Shown piece by piece: positions 19,086-27,520 of a stretch of DNA of 36,882 nucleotides. How positions within the stretch are numbered: position 1 is the stretch's first letter; each line of letters opens with the position of its first letter. The position numbers and the translations under genes were made by a program. Origin of the DNA: an uncultured Clostridium sp. (GTDB lineage: Bacteria; Bacillota_A; Clostridia; TANB77; CAG-508). The stretch is taken from the NCBI GenBank assembly GCA_946491915.1, contig CAMLYR010000006.1, positions 1-36,882 on the forward strand, written 5' to 3'. The notes beneath the pieces were generated by a model. That model saw only the letters and a program-made list of their open reading frames with translations, made no database searches and had not been told where the DNA came from.

Positions 19086-19119
19086 AAAATTACTCTATAC
19101 TTTCGTATAAAGTAATTTT
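19086..19119 (-). terminator. Terminator of the sigma-factor gene cluster
   Basis: AAAATTACTCTATA pairs with TATAAAGTAATTTT around CTTTCG (one mismatch), followed on the minus strand by TTTTTG. It lies downstream of the 19161 gene and upstream of ogg. Confidence 0.8.
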
Positions 19120-19160
19120 ATCCTTCAAATGATTGTATTAAAAATTCTACTTCTAAATAA

Positions 19161-20294
19161 TTATTCTACATTTTCTTTCTCCTCTGTTTTATACCCACTT
19201 GCATTTACCTGATTAATAATACTTCCTTGCATACCAATTACCAAATCTTTATTGCCATCTAATGTATTATATTTTAATATGGTATATTCTGTATATCGAT
19301 ACTCTCTACTACCGCCATCTTGATAATAGGCTTCTTCGCAAAACCCATATTTTAAATCTTGTTTTGCTTGTTCTATGATATCTTGAACTGTAATCACTCC
19401 TTGCGTTAACGCATCTTCTAAAGAATATACCATATCTCCTTCTATGGTAATAGACACATCTCCTGCAATTGTATATACTCCGAAATCCAAGTTATCAAAT
19501 TGATTTTCTTCTGCAATTTTCTTTACTCCCATATCCTTTCTAGCCATATATGTTAGCTCAAATTTCTGTTCATAATTTGAACTTTCTAAGGAATATTCAC
19601 AAATAACAGGAAACTCTGTTACTTCTATTAGATATGGTTCCATAATAACTTGTACTATATTATCTTTTGTTACCCTTTTCATGTGCCAACGCAAGCCATC
19701 ATATTTTCCTGTTTTTTCTCCATTTACAGTTATTTTATAATATCCATAGACTTTTTCATATTCTTCTGCTGTTGTAACACTTCTTGGCACTTGTCTATTT
19801 ACTGTATTCTCACTTTCTGTGTTGCTTTCCTCAGAAGATATTTCGCTTTCATATGTTCCTGGAACAAATTCGACTGTCATATTATCTGTTTTATCATTTG
19901 AAATTATATGTATCTGTAAAATACCTGCTTCACGATTATCTCCCTTATCAATAAACGTATCAATTTTATTTTCATTTTGTATATTTCCATTGTCAATGAT
20001 AACAACCTCTTGATTCTCTTGATTTTCATTTTGTTTTTCAATATTTTGTACTATTCCTGCTATTGTTTTGCCAAAAAGTTTCATCTTCATTTCTTCAATT
20101 ACATCTGTACCAGGATAATATGTTACTTCAATTGTATACCCCAATCCTTTATAAGTCCCATCATCAGAACGATTAGCCAAGACAGGTAATTCTCCATTTA
20201 TCACATTATGATAATCTATATATACAATACTTCCATATCCTAATATTAATAAAATAATAAAAATACTTATAATAATTAAGATTTTCTTTTTCAT
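19161..20294 (-). CDS. Membrane-anchored protein paired with ECF sigma factor; possible anti-sigma or sensor
   Basis: Protein of 377 residues with one N-terminal membrane helix (about residues 5-25) and the rest predicted outside. Two conserved-looking blocks appear: one near residues 45-85 (YKGLGYTIEVTYYP, MKLFGKTIAGIV) and a C-terminal block with EDALTQGVITVQDIIEQA, DGGSREYRYTEYTILKYN and LDGNKDLVIG. A Gln/Asn/Glu-rich linker lies between. The gene is 14 nt downstream of the ECF sigma gene, with AGAGGTGG upstream, so the two are cotranscribed. Position suggests a regulator or sensor for the sigma factor, but no classical zinc anti-sigma motif is present. Domain boundaries are by eye. Confidence 0.7.
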   Translation of the reverse strand: MKKKILIIISIFIILLILGYGSIVYIDYHNVINGELPVLANRSDDGTYKGLGYTIEVTYYPGTDVIEEMKMKLFGKTIAGIVQNIEKQNENQENQEVVIIDNGNIQNENKIDTFIDKGDNREAGILQIHIISNDKTDNMTVEFVPGTYESEISSEESNTESENTVNRQVPRSVTTAEEYEKVYGYYKITVNGEKTGKYDGLRWHMKRVTKDNIVQVIMEPYLIEVTEFPVICEYSLESSNYEQKFELTYMARKDMGVKKIAEENQFDNLDFGVYTIAGDVSITIEGDMVYSLEDALTQGVITVQDIIEQAKQDLKYGFCEEAYYQDGGSREYRYTEYTILKYNTLDGNKDLVIGMQGSIINQVNASGYKTEEKENVE

Positions 20295-20308
20295 TTATAC
20301 CACCTCTA

Positions 20309-21355
20309 TTATTTAGACAATTTCTTTTTTGATTTTAGTTGGTATTTTATGAAAAAAATAATCGTCATAATGAAAAATATAACAGATATCCCAATGAGTC
20401 CCATTCCCATGTATGAAATCTCATTTTCTGTGCTTTCTTCCCTTACAATTGTTTCTTGTTTTATTTGATTTTCTTGTGTTATTGCATTTGAAATTGTTTC
20501 ATCTTTTATTTCTGTTTCTTCTATTGTATTTTCAGCTGTGCTATTTTGTTCTGTTATATTTTCTGCTACTTTGTTATCATTTTCTTTTTCATTTTTGTCC
20601 TGTGTTTCAATTTCTTCTTGTATGATATCTTGCATTTCCTTATGTTGTTCCTGATTTCCCAACTCTTCATTATTCATATTATCACTATCATGTCGTATAG
20701 TATTTTGTATTTCTTCTTGCTCAGTTATATTTAGATTATCTTCTGATTGTACTGCTTCTTGCTGTTTTTCACCAGTTTTCCTATTTGTAAACAATGCTTT
20801 CATTCCAATCGTAAATGTAATAACAAACATTACTAAATTTCCTAACATGGCTTTTATAGAGCGTAAACTCTTATAATATCTCCATTTTACTGTTCCAACA
20901 GGTTCATTTAGCAATTCACTAATCTCCTGAAATGAAAAATTAGCTAGTATTTTTAAAGAAATGATTTCCTGTTCTTTCTTATTTAATTTACGAATTAATC
21001 GATTAAATTCTATATAATCTATTTTTTCATCTATCTCATTATTTTTATTTTCTATTTCATATATAGTATCTAATGACAGTTCTTCCTTTTTCTTTTTTAG
21101 ATAATTTAATGTTTCGTTTTTGGTAAGTGTATATAACCATGTCATTTCTTTATCTTCTGGTAACTTTGTTTTATCTAGTTCTTGTATTTTAGCAAAAACA
21201 ATTTGCATGATATCTTCTGCATCCTCTTTATTTTTTAGTATAGAAAAAGCAATACCATAAACCATTTTATGGTATTTGCTATATAATTCTTCTATCCCTT
21301 TTTTGTCATCTTTTTTTATTTTTAAAAATATAGATTTCAATTCTTTTTTATTCAT
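20309..21355 (-). CDS. ECF-type RNA polymerase sigma factor with membrane-embedded C-terminus
   Basis: Residues 1-170 are an ECF sigma-70: region 2 (EELYSKYHKMVYGIAFSILK, EDAEDIMQIVF) and region 4 with the helix-turn-helix FSFQEISELLNEPVGTVKWR. Unlike standard ECF factors, which end here, the chain continues with a membrane helix at about 171-189, an acidic Gln/Glu/Asn-rich segment of about 120 residues, and a second membrane helix at about 314-336 followed by a lysine tail. The topology suggests that the sigma domain and tail are cytoplasmic and the acidic loop is outside. The gene is 59 nt after the histidine kinase and 14 nt before its probable partner. Activity may need release or may occur at the membrane; this is inference. 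Confidence 0.85.
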   Translation of the reverse strand: MNKKELKSIFLKIKKDDKKGIEELYSKYHKMVYGIAFSILKNKEDAEDIMQIVFAKIQELDKTKLPEDKEMTWLYTLTKNETLNYLKKKKEELSLDTIYEIENKNNEIDEKIDYIEFNRLIRKLNKKEQEIISLKILANFSFQEISELLNEPVGTVKWRYYKSLRSIKAMLGNLVMFVITFTIGMKALFTNRKTGEKQQEAVQSEDNLNITEQEEIQNTIRHDSDNMNNEELGNQEQHKEMQDIIQEEIETQDKNEKENDNKVAENITEQNSTAENTIEETEIKDETISNAITQENQIKQETIVREESTENEISYMGMGLIGISVIFFIMTIIFFIKYQLKSKKKLSK

Positions 21356-21414
21356 TTTTATTATATATTCCCTTTTATTTTTTATGCTTTTATTTTACCA
21401 TAAAGATACCATTA

Positions 21415-22287
21415 TTAAAATTCTATTTGAATAATTAAATGCTTATTAACATATTTAGCCAATATTTCTCCTCCATTTAGTTCAACCAGTTGTTTACTAA
21501 TAGATAATCCTAATCCTGTAGATTTTTTGGCATTTTCAACTGTAAAATATCTATCAAAAATTTTTTGTACTGTTGTTGCATCTAATGAAGTGGCTTTATT
21601 CGAAAATGTTATGATTCCCTTTTCATTTAATGTTACTTTAAAATCTCCATTACTATATTTACAAACATTTGATAAAATATTTTCAAATACACGAATAATA
21701 CTATACTTATCTAAATTTTTATATATTTTTTGTGTACATATTTCAATCTTAGGTTCTATCTGTTTTTCTTTAAAAAAGTTATACATATTTGCCAAAGTTT
21801 CCTCTAAAATTTCATTTATACAACATTCTTCTCTTTGTATTTCTACACCTATATCCATTGTTTTGGAAAAGTCAAATAATTGGTCTGTAAGCAAAGTTAA
21901 TTCTTCTGTCTTTTTCTCTATGATTTTCATGTATTCTTTTTGCTTTTCTTTATTTTCTTTCATTAAATCAATATATCCACTAATAGCTGTAAGAGGTGTT
22001 CTCATATCATGAGAAATATTTGTAATGATTCTCTTTAATTCTTGATTACCATTTTGATATTGTAATTTTTCTTTTCGTAAATCCTGTAATTCTTTGTTTA
22101 AATCATTTGCTAGTTTTTTTATTTCTTTATCTGATGAAGATATGGTTAACAATTGATTAGTATCTGCTTTTATAATTTTATTTATTGAAACACGAATTTC
22201 TTTTATAGATTTTTTTATGAAATATAGTTTTATTATTAAAAAAAGCAATACCATACATAATATGATGCTAATGATATAAATCCACAT
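21415..22287 (-). CDS. Sensor histidine kinase
   Basis: Two-component kinase of about 290 residues. One N-terminal membrane helix with almost no extracellular part (intramembrane-sensing type) is followed by a HAMP-like/coiled-coil region, the H-box ISHDMRTPLTAISGY (phospho-His93 from this start), an N-box FENILSNVCKYS and a G-box STGLGLSI. I start at 22287 (AAAGG upstream); an ATG at 22305 in frame is possible. It lies 70 nt after the ABC permease and shares a block with the regulator at 24205. Kinases of this build next to BcrA-like transporters often sense cell-wall-active peptides; the ligand here is unknown. Confidence 0.88.
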   Translation of the reverse strand: MWIYIISIILCMVLLFLIIKLYFIKKSIKEIRVSINKIIKADTNQLLTISSSDKEIKKLANDLNKELQDLRKEKLQYQNGNQELKRIITNISHDMRTPLTAISGYIDLMKENKEKQKEYMKIIEKKTEELTLLTDQLFDFSKTMDIGVEIQREECCINEILEETLANMYNFFKEKQIEPKIEICTQKIYKNLDKYSIIRVFENILSNVCKYSNGDFKVTLNEKGIITFSNKATSLDATTVQKIFDRYFTVENAKKSTGLGLSISKQLVELNGGEILAKYVNKHLIIQIEF

Positions 22288-22357
22288 GTTCACCAAACCT
22301 TTCATCTTTTTTGTTTATTTGCCTTCTCAGATTTTTTTATTTCAATTCTTTATTCCT

Positions 22358-23218
22358 TTATTTCAAATCTTTTCGTTTGAAACAATAGATTCCTAAGCCT
22401 GTTATACATACTGTCATTCCTAATGAATATAAGAAAGCTGTTTTTAATTCATTATCTGACATATAATCTACCATTTGAAATGGATGTTTATTTACTTGAC
22501 TTGCAATTTGAGATGCCTGTCCAGTAGGAATACAATATAAAATTGTTTTGGCTACATTTTTCTTAAAATCTCCAGGATAACCAGGGTTAGGTTCTTGATA
22601 AACTTCTATTTCTCCATTTTCATTCTGAGAATAATTTTCATAATATTTTGTTGCATTTGCTGTTGAAGATAATGCCATACTTACTACCAGCATAACAAGT
22701 ACCAAAATAATACAAGTAACTGTTGAAACTGTAATATCTGAGCATAATAAGGTTATGCAAGTAAAAATAGAAGCATATGCCATAATAATAAAGATAATAT
22801 CTAATACAATAAATAAAAACTTTTCAGTTGTCATTTGCAAAGTTCCAAGAGTGGGAATTCCTACAATCATTATAACAAGCATATAAATAAATTCTATACA
22901 TATCCCTACAGCAATACTTGTGATTAAATTTGCAAAATATATATTTTTTCTACTATGTCCTATCACGATTTTATTCCTAATAGCCCCGTCCGAATATTCT
23001 GTACCTACAAATAAACTAGTAAACATGGCAATAAAAATCCCAATAAAATGAATATACATTACCAATATTTTATCAATTCCCTCTTTTGTCTCTCCTTGCT
23101 GATTTAAAATGGTATTGAATAATATAAAGCTTGCTATCAATATGGTGATGATGACAATTCCCCAAAATATTTTGTTTTTTACTAATCTAAAGAAATTTGC
23201 TTTTAACAATTTATACAT
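22358..23218 (-). CDS. ABC-2 type transporter permease
   Basis: Integral membrane partner of the adjacent ATPase, about 286 residues with six hydrophobic segments and an extracellular loop before the last pair. The family usually exports peptides or antibiotics or gives self-protection. A perfect GGAGGTGA five bases before the ATG at 23218 decides the start; a GTG at 23227 in frame lies inside that site. The first codons overlap the ATPase stop codon by 8 nt (ATGTATAA), so the two are translationally coupled. Confidence 0.88.
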   Translation of the reverse strand: MYKLLKANFFRLVKNKIFWGIVIITILIASFILFNTILNQQGETKEGIDKILVMYIHFIGIFIAMFTSLFVGTEYSDGAIRNKIVIGHSRKNIYFANLITSIAVGICIEFIYMLVIMIVGIPTLGTLQMTTEKFLFIVLDIIFIIMAYASIFTCITLLCSDITVSTVTCIILVLVMLVVSMALSSTANATKYYENYSQNENGEIEVYQEPNPGYPGDFKKNVAKTILYCIPTGQASQIASQVNKHPFQMVDYMSDNELKTAFLYSLGMTVCITGLGIYCFKRKDLK

Positions 23219-24125
23219 GATTGTCACCTCCCATCAAGTTGATATAATAACTTTCAAGGGATTCTTCTTTTTCTTCTAATTTGTTGATGATACAATTTCT
23301 TTCAGAAAGAGCAATTGCTAATTCTGTGATATTCATCTTATGATATAAATAAATTTTTTCATTGGAAATGACTTCATAAGGAAATTGTTTTTCTTCAAAA
23401 TATTTTACACATTCTTTTATATTACTAACTTCAAGTTCTAGTCTTTTCTTACACTTTTTTTCTAATTCTTCTTTAGGAATTTCTTGCATCATATGTCCAT
23501 TTTCAATAAATCCGTAATTAGTTGCAATTTTAGATAATTCATCTAAATAATGACTAGAAATTAGAAAAGTAATGCCTCTTTCCTTATTTAATTTTAAAAT
23601 TAATTCTCTAATTTCAATAATTCCTTCTGGATCTAGACCATTAATTGGTTCGTCCAATATTAAAAAATCCGGATTTCCCACTAATGCAATAGCAATGCCT
23701 AGCCTTTGTTTCATACCTAAAGAAAAATGTTTTGCCTTTTTCTTTCCTGTATCCATTAATCCCACTAATTTTAAAATTTCTTGTAAATTATCAAAATTAG
23801 GTAACCCCATAATTCTGTATTGTTCTTTTAAATTATCTTCTGCTGTTGCATCTAATCGAATAGATGGTGTTTCTATAATAGCACCCATTCGTTTTCTAAC
23901 ATCCAATATTTGTTTATCTGTATTAGGAATACCATAAATTGTATAAGTTCCATTTGTGGGATTTTGCAGTCCACAGATTAATCGGATTAACGTTGTTTTT
24001 CCTGCTCCGTTTTTTCCAATTAATCCATAAATAGCACCTTTCACTATATGCATATTTAGGTCATTAATGGCTTTAAAATGATGATATGTTTTTTCAAGTT
24101 GGTTTGTTTCTAATATATTTTCCAT
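23211..24125 (-). CDS. ABC transporter ATP-binding protein (BcrA-like)
   Basis: 304-residue nucleotide-binding subunit. Walker A is GKNGAGKTT (about residue 38), the ABC signature is FSLGMKQRLGIA, Walker B is FLILDEPINGLDPEG, and the switch His is in ISSHYLDE. Sequence such as KRMGAIIETPSIRLDATAEDNLKEQ is typical of BcrA/LanF-type subunits linked to bacitracin and lantibiotic resistance. The ATG has AAGGAGGAGG upstream. Four TTAAC repeats lie between it and the regulator gene. Confidence 0.93.
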   Translation of the reverse strand: MENILETNQLEKTYHHFKAINDLNMHIVKGAIYGLIGKNGAGKTTLIRLICGLQNPTNGTYTIYGIPNTDKQILDVRKRMGAIIETPSIRLDATAEDNLKEQYRIMGLPNFDNLQEILKLVGLMDTGKKKAKHFSLGMKQRLGIAIALVGNPDFLILDEPINGLDPEGIIEIRELILKLNKERGITFLISSHYLDELSKIATNYGFIENGHMMQEIPKEELEKKCKKRLELEVSNIKECVKYFEEKQFPYEVISNEKIYLYHKMNITELAIALSERNCIINKLEEKEESLESYYINLMGGDNHV

Positions 24126-24162
24126 AACCTCCTCCTTTCCTTATTTACTTTACAACAAAATT

Positions 24163-24202
24163 GTTAAGAATTCAGTTAAGAAAATTGTTAAGATTTCGTT
24201 AA
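24163..24202 (-). promoter_or_regulatory. Four TTAAC direct repeats, likely response-regulator box
   Basis: On the minus strand TTAAC occurs at 24198-24202, 24187-24191, 24175-24179 and 24163-24167, at steps of 11, 12 and 12 bp, three of them as TTAACA or TTAACT after TC. OmpR/PhoB-type regulators bind such helically phased direct repeats; the PhoP box of Bacillus has four TTAACA-like repeats. The box begins right after the regulator stop codon and ends about 37 bp before the ATPase start codon, so it probably controls the ABC-kinase genes. Confidence 0.6.
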
Positions 24203-24204
24203 TT

Positions 24205-24876
24205 TTATTCATGCATTTTAAACCCAATTCCCCATACAGATTCAATATATTCTTCTTCTGTTACTTGTCTTATTTTCTTTCTTATATTACTAATATGTAC
24301 CTTTAACGAATTTTCATCACAATCTAATGTGTCTTGACTAATACATTCTAGTAACTTTGATTTGGTTACTACTTGTTTCGGATGTAACAATAATTGTTTC
24401 ATAATTGCATATTCTGTTTTTGTTAGATATATTGGCCTTTCTTCTATACATACTGTATGATTTTCTTGATTACATACCATTTGTTTATATACTAATTTTG
24501 CATTTTTATGATTTTCTTCTCTATCTTTATTCATTCTAAATTGTACCTGTATTCTAGCCAGCAATTCTTCTGTTGAAAATGGTTTGGTTAAATAATCATT
24601 TGCACCACTTAATAAGGCTTTTACTTTATCTTCAGGAGAAATTTTGGCACTAATCACAATAATAGGTATGTCTTTTACTTTTTTTATAATATCTTCTCCA
24701 TTTAATCCTGGTAACATTAAATCTAATAAGATTAAATCTACTTGTTCTCTTTCTAATACCATCAAGGCTTCTGTTCCAGAATAACTATCTAGAACTTTGT
24801 ATTTTTCTTTTTCTAATACTTCTTTTAGTAAATTATGAACATCTGTATTATCTTCTACAATTAATATGGTTTTCAT
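24205..24876 (-). CDS. OmpR-family response regulator
   Basis: 223 residues. The receiver domain has the acidic pair ED at 8-9, phospho-acceptor Asp52 in LLDLMLPGLNG, a switch Ser in VISAK, and Lys in LTKPFSTEEL. The C-terminal winged helix (about 130-223) shows LTKTEYAIMKQLLLHP and HISNIRKKIRQ. The ATG overlaps the stop codon of the upstream membrane-protein gene (ATGA, 4 nt), with AAAGGAAA upstream. Its partner is most likely the kinase at 21415. The TTAAC repeat array directly after its stop codon is its probable binding site. Confidence 0.92.
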   Translation of the reverse strand: MKTILIVEDNTDVHNLLKEVLEKEKYKVLDSYSGTEALMVLEREQVDLILLDLMLPGLNGEDIIKKVKDIPIIVISAKISPEDKVKALLSGANDYLTKPFSTEELLARIQVQFRMNKDREENHKNAKLVYKQMVCNQENHTVCIEERPIYLTKTEYAIMKQLLLHPKQVVTKSKLLECISQDTLDCDENSLKVHISNIRKKIRQVTEEEYIESVWGIGFKMHE

Positions 24877-26222
24877 ACTTGTTTCCTTTCTTTATTAAAA
24901 TGCAAGATGATACTATTTAAGAAAGTTTTTATTTTTTTAATAATTTTAGAATCCATCGCTTGAAATTTTTGAATTTCTACTGATGTCATTGGCATTAATA
25001 CAACAATATATGGAATAATATATCTTGATTTTGCTTCCCATAATATATGAAAGGCAAATCCTCCTATAAAAATTGTTGCTAAAAATATCAATTCATATGA
25101 AAGATTTTTCCTATTTTGTACCAATATGATGATGCTACAAGTACAAATAAGAATTAATATCGCTTTTTGATAAAATGTTAATGGATTTGTAATCTTATCT
25201 ATCATTGTATTATCTGGTAATGTATTATTTCTAACAGCTGCATATGTATTCTCTGCCCACATAGAAGTAATTTTATTTGTATAAAATTTAAGTGTATATC
25301 CCCCATTTTCTGAAAAATAAGTTAATCTGTCTTTTATTTTTTGTGTATATTCTATTTTCATCTTTTCTGGTTCTTTTAGTGCTGGCCCTGCTATATTTTC
25401 ATTATACCAACCATTTCCTCTTGGTCCTTCTTCCATCGCCATAAGTAAATAACTATTATTTGGATAAATTTTGTCTTTATCTAAATCATATTTCTGAAAA
25501 TAATAGTTTTTTACTAATGATGCTGGAAACATCGCTATTATAAGATATATACATATGATGGATATTTGTAACATTCTATCTCTCCATTTTTCTTTTGACC
25601 ATTCTTTCCATATATTTAATATCAAATACATACTTGTTGCAATTATAAAAATCAGACTATTCATTCTCATCATATATGCTATCATTGTAAAAATAGATGC
25701 TATTATTGGATAAATTATCTTTTTTATTTCTGTATATCTCATCATAAAATAAACAGAAAATAAACATAAGGCTAAACTTGGAATGTCTCCATAAATATAT
25801 GTTGTAAGCATTGGCAAAGATATAAAGGTTAGTATTGATAATAGTAATCGTACTTTATTTATTTTATATTTTTTAGACAGTTGATTTCCAATTTTATATA
25901 TTGCTATAACAATTGCTATATTTGCAATTACATTCCATATTCTTAATATTTCCATAACATCAAAATGAATAATCTTAAAAAAGATACTATATACAAATGC
26001 TAATGTAATTTGATGTGGATATGCCTGCATATATTCTTTTAAACTGACACCTACATATGTTGGATTTTGTAAAAAATCTTGCGAATTATCTCCATAAAAT
26101 GTTTGTGCTAAATTACAAACATGAACAGAATCCCCTACTACTTTTGGATTGACAAGGATAACCCATATTATGTTGAATATGATATACATCGTAAAAGCAA
26201 CTATAAATAATTTTTTTCTCAT
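24873..26222 (-). CDS. Polytopic membrane protein, GT-C glycosyltransferase-like (main open part)
   Basis: 449 residues with about ten membrane helices. The first extracytoplasmic loop has VVGDSVHVCNLAQ, with an acidic residue where GT-C (PMT/ArnT-like, GT39) enzymes keep theirs; another loop carries MEEGPRGNGWYN. These enzymes use lipid-linked sugars to modify envelope polymers; the substrate here is unknown. The frame is open in the same phase upstream to 26447 except for one TAA at 26352-26354, and the upstream part encodes two more fitting helices. The first ATG (26222) has no good ribosome binding site, so this piece may be the 3' part of a broken gene. The stop codon overlaps the response regulator start by 4 nt. 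Confidence 0.7.
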   Translation of the reverse strand: MRKKLFIVAFTMYIIFNIIWVILVNPKVVGDSVHVCNLAQTFYGDNSQDFLQNPTYVGVSLKEYMQAYPHQITLAFVYSIFFKIIHFDVMEILRIWNVIANIAIVIAIYKIGNQLSKKYKINKVRLLLSILTFISLPMLTTYIYGDIPSLALCLFSVYFMMRYTEIKKIIYPIIASIFTMIAYMMRMNSLIFIIATSMYLILNIWKEWSKEKWRDRMLQISIICIYLIIAMFPASLVKNYYFQKYDLDKDKIYPNNSYLLMAMEEGPRGNGWYNENIAGPALKEPEKMKIEYTQKIKDRLTYFSENGGYTLKFYTNKITSMWAENTYAAVRNNTLPDNTMIDKITNPLTFYQKAILILICTCSIIILVQNRKNLSYELIFLATIFIGGFAFHILWEAKSRYIIPYIVVLMPMTSVEIQKFQAMDSKIIKKIKTFLNSIILHFNKERKQV

Positions 26223-26447
26223 TTTTTTATTGATATCAGAAGCCTCATCTTTATATAAATATTGATTTACCCTATATGTAATAAAGTATATCAGGATTCC
26301 TACCAGTAAAACACCTATTATATATCCTAAATGATTTGTTTGAATAATTGCTTATTCTGATGTATCTAAATAGGTTGTAAATACTATATTGACTATTACA
26401 ATCATTACTAACAATATAATTGCGAATAGATAAACAATTTTTTTCAA
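26223..26447 (-). pseudogene. 5' part of the GT-C-like gene, interrupted by an in-frame TAA
   Basis: In phase with the 24873-26222 frame, a TTG at 26447 preceded by GGGGAAAAATAAA opens a helix (VYLFAIILLVMIVIVNIVF). TAA at 26352-26354 stops it after DTSE, and the same frame then continues AIIQTNHLGYIIGVLLVGIL and KDEASDINKK into MRKKLF. A promoter at 26481-26509 lies just upstream, supporting this as the true 5' end. One C-to-T change (CAA to TAA) would explain the stop. Alternatives are a sequencing error or a separate 31-residue leader peptide. Confidence 0.6.
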
Positions 26448-26480
26448 TTTATTTTTCCCCTTTTTATGATTTACATGTCC

Positions 26481-26509
26481 ATATTAGCATAAAAATATAT
26501 AATTCACAA
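26481..26509 (-). promoter_or_regulatory. Promoter of the GT-C-like gene and two-component block
   Basis: On the minus strand TTGTGA (26504-26509), 17-bp spacer, TAATAT (26481-26486). Confidence 0.45.
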
Positions 26510-26516
26510 CAAAACA

Positions 26517-26545
26517 GGGAAAAATGAGTCCGTCCCCAAATTCCC
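26517..26545 (-). terminator. REP-like palindrome, probable terminator of the YitT gene
   Basis: GGGAA (26517-26521) pairs with TTCCC (26541-26545). The loop includes GAGTCCGTCCCC, part of the 20-nt GGAAAAATGAGTCCGTCCCC shared exactly with 18048-18067. It lies 3 nt past the stop codon of the 26548 gene, followed on the minus strand by TGTTTTG. Confidence 0.6.
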
Positions 26546-26547
26546 TT

Positions 26548-27408
26548 TTATTCATTCTTAAATCCTAATCCCAACACTTCTCTTGAATTTGTAATAATCA
26601 CAAAACTCTTTTTATCTATTTTTCTTATAATCTGTATCGTATTTCCCACATCTTTTCTGGTAACTGCACACATTAAAATTAATTTGTCAGAATTCGTGTA
26701 CATACCTTTTCCATAAATTCCGGTTGTGCCTCTTCCTATTATTTTTCCAATTTCTTTTGCAATTTCTTCTGATTTATCAGAAACAATATAAATAAGTTTT
26801 GTAAAATAAATACCTTCAAACAAAATATCAATAAATTTCCCCATTAGATAGATGGCAATTGCTGAATATAACCCAATTTCAATTTCTCTTAGAAAAATCA
26901 TGTTTAAAGCAACGATTACAATATCAATTAAAAAGATAATTTCTCCCACTTTTATAGTTGGCTTATAAATTTTGGCAATATAGCTAAATAGATCTGTTCC
27001 TCCTGTTGAGCTATTACATTTTAGAATGATTGCTGTTCCTAACCCCATTAAAATTCCACCATAGATACAAGCTAAAAATTTATCTCCTGTTAATGGTTTC
27101 ACTTTGTCTAATATATCAATAAATATAGATAAAGTAATCGTTCCTATAACTGATTTTACAAAAAAGGTTTTTCCAATTTTTAATATGGACATGAAAAATA
27201 ATGGGACATTTATGATTAACATACTAATTCCCATTGGAATATTAAATAAGTAATAGGTGATTGTTGCAAGTCCAGCTACTCCTCCAGAAGATAATTTATT
27301 TGGCAACAAAAATAATGATACAGCTACTGCAATAATAAATGCACCTAAAATGGTTCCCAATATTTCTAAAATAAATCTTTTTATCAGTATTTTTTCTTTT
27401 AATTTCAT
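26548..27408 (-). CDS. YitT family membrane protein (DUF161/DUF2179)
   Basis: About 286 residues. Five or six membrane helices are followed by a soluble C-terminal domain (about 205-286) of the DUF2179 type, with IVSDKSEEIAKEIGKIIGRGTTGIYGKGMY. Typical family motifs are LLPNKLSSGGVAG and NSSTGGTDL. The function of YitT proteins is not established. I chose the ATG at 27408: AAAGGTGAT lies seven bases upstream, and an in-frame GTG at 27420 is part of that site. The binding site lies in one arm of the hairpin 27413-27455. Confidence 0.88.
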   Translation of the reverse strand: MKLKEKILIKRFILEILGTILGAFIIAVAVSLFLLPNKLSSGGVAGLATITYYLFNIPMGISMLIINVPLFFMSILKIGKTFFVKSVIGTITLSIFIDILDKVKPLTGDKFLACIYGGILMGLGTAIILKCNSSTGGTDLFSYIAKIYKPTIKVGEIIFLIDIVIVALNMIFLREIEIGLYSAIAIYLMGKFIDILFEGIYFTKLIYIVSDKSEEIAKEIGKIIGRGTTGIYGKGMYTNSDKLILMCAVTRKDVGNTIQIIRKIDKKSFVIITNSREVLGLGFKNE

Positions 27409-27412
27409 AATA

Positions 27413-27455
27413 AAAATCACCTTTATTACTAGTATTGGTAATTTCAGGTGATTTT
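27413..27455 (-). terminator. Hairpin overlapping the YitT ribosome binding site
   Basis: AAAATCACCT (27413-27422) pairs with AGGTGATTTT (27446-27455), with an inner ATTAC/GTAAT pairing. On the minus strand the distal arm is followed by TTTTTATTATG, so it resembles a terminator for the upstream gene, and the AAAGGTGAT Shine-Dalgarno of the next gene lies inside that arm. Confidence 0.6.
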
Positions 27456-27520
27456 ATTCTTTTTTAGAAAAATCATAGATTTCTCTAAAACATCCATTTT
27501 TTATGTGCAAATTTATAAAA

